Of a stretch of 64,000 nucleotides of DNA, positions 63,489 through 64,000 are shown piece after piece. The DNA is from Peribacillus loiseleuriae (lineage in GTDB: Bacteria; Bacillota; Bacilli; Bacillales; DSM-1321): contig NZ_LFZW01000001.1 of NCBI RefSeq assembly GCF_001183985.1, positions 5,047,828-5,111,827 of the forward strand, given 5' to 3'. Numbering within the stretch: the stretch's first letter is position 1; every line of letters begins with the position of its first letter. A program made the translations under genes and the position numbers. The notes under the pieces were generated by a model. That model saw nothing but the letters and a program-made list of their open reading frames with translations, ran no database searches and had not been told where the DNA came from.

Positions 63489-64000
63489 TTAAAATGGTAG
63501 ATCATCATCTGAAATGTCGATTGTTTTACCGTCATTTGCAAATGGGTCATCATCTACGCGTGTATAGTTGTTATTGCTCCGTTGATTCTGATTTGGATTT
63601 TGTCCATACGAATTGTTGTTATCAAAGCCGTTATTATTGTTGTTATAACTTTTTTGATTTCCGTAAGAACCGCCTTCATTTCTTTCACCCGCTGAACCGC
63701 TTCGTGGTTCAAGAAATTGAACGCTCTCAGCTTGAATCTCTGTCACATATACACGTTTGCCGTCTTGTCCTTCATAATTACGTGTTTGGACACGTCCATC
63801 CACGCCAGCTAAACTTCCCTTTTTCAAGAAGTTTGCCACATTTTCTGCCGGTTTTCGCCAAACTACACAGTTAATGAAGTCTGCTTCTCTTTCACCTTGC
63901 TGATTCGAAAAAGATCGATTAACAGCTAATGTAAAAGTGGCAACAGGAACTCCATTTGGTGTGTAACGTAATTCAGGATCTTTTGTTAAGCGACCTACTA
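63489..64000 (-). CDS. ssb: Single-stranded DNA-binding protein, C-terminal part (cut by window edge)
   Basis: The frame is open to the right edge: [60 protein letters not shown] are OB-fold SSB motifs. A Gly/Asn/Gln-rich linker follows, and the conserved acidic tip DDDLPF ends the protein, which recruits replication and repair partners. About 170 residues are visible; only the first few residues are missing. Confidence 0.96.
   Translation of the reverse strand, partial: VGRLTKDPELRYTPNGVPVATFTLAVNRSFSNQQGEREADFINCVVWRKPAENVANFLKKGSLAGVDGRVQTRNYEGQDGKRVYVTEIQAESVQFLEPRSGSAGERNEGGSYGNQKSYNNNNNGFDNNNSYGQNPNQNQRSNNNYTRVDDDPFANDGKTIDISDDDLPF

Overview
The window is low-GC Bacillota DNA, most likely from a Bacillaceae relative of Bacillus. 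The evidence is AAGGAGG-type ribosome binding sites, frequent TTG/GTG starts, and the conserved origin-proximal order ssb-rpsR-yybS-gdpP-rplI-dnaC-(purA)-tRNAs-walR-walK-yycH-yycI-walJ-htrA-rlmH, which matches the B. subtilis chromosome next to oriC. Species cannot be fixed from sequence alone.

Layout. 1-8.3 kb: a truncated MATE transporter, an RluF/RluB-type pseudouridine synthase, an orphan sensor kinase, a wrecked sigV/rsiV locus facing a PdaC-like polysaccharide deacetylase with an ECF promoter, an Opp ATPase fragment and a large unknown membrane protein. 8.4-15.7 kb: a GPH-family sugar symporter and a Fur-boxed divergent iron locus (ferredoxin/flavodoxin-NADP reductase against a siderophore ABC transporter). 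15.8-22.1 kb: a complete 2-aminoethylphosphonate uptake and degradation unit (phnX, phnW, ABC transporter, DeoR regulator). 22.3-25.5 kb: queF, then a LysR regulator divergent from an orphan CofE-like (F420-0:glutamate ligase) protein.

25.8-46.4 kb is the most interesting part. The last codons of rlmH (GEPYHK-stop) and the bases after them recur as seven direct, same-orientation copies, six of them away from rlmH. This is the position used as attB by staphylococcal SCC elements. The copies cut the 20.6 kb into six cassettes, each with its own cargo: cytosine salvage (codBA under a PyrR-type attenuator) with an ATP-binding regulator and a lipoprotein cyclophilin; one lone unknown gene; a MerR-acetyltransferase-amine oxidase unit; an ada-alkA-ogt alkylation-repair operon behind a broken PEP-mutase-like gene; a nucleoside salvage operon with an Mga-type regulator; and a KinB-like sporulation kinase. 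A roughly 350 bp block next to two of the sites is duplicated. No recombinase gene is present in the window.

46.4-64 kb is core chromosome: rlmH, a cluster of DnaA boxes, htrA, the WalRK regulon operon, an M23 peptidase, four tRNAs, a decayed internally deleted purA at its ancestral position, dnaC, rplI, gdpP, yybS, rpsR and the 3' part of ssb. At least two families of interspersed palindromic repeats are scattered between genes, and one copy supplies the final codons and stop of the M23 peptidase gene.
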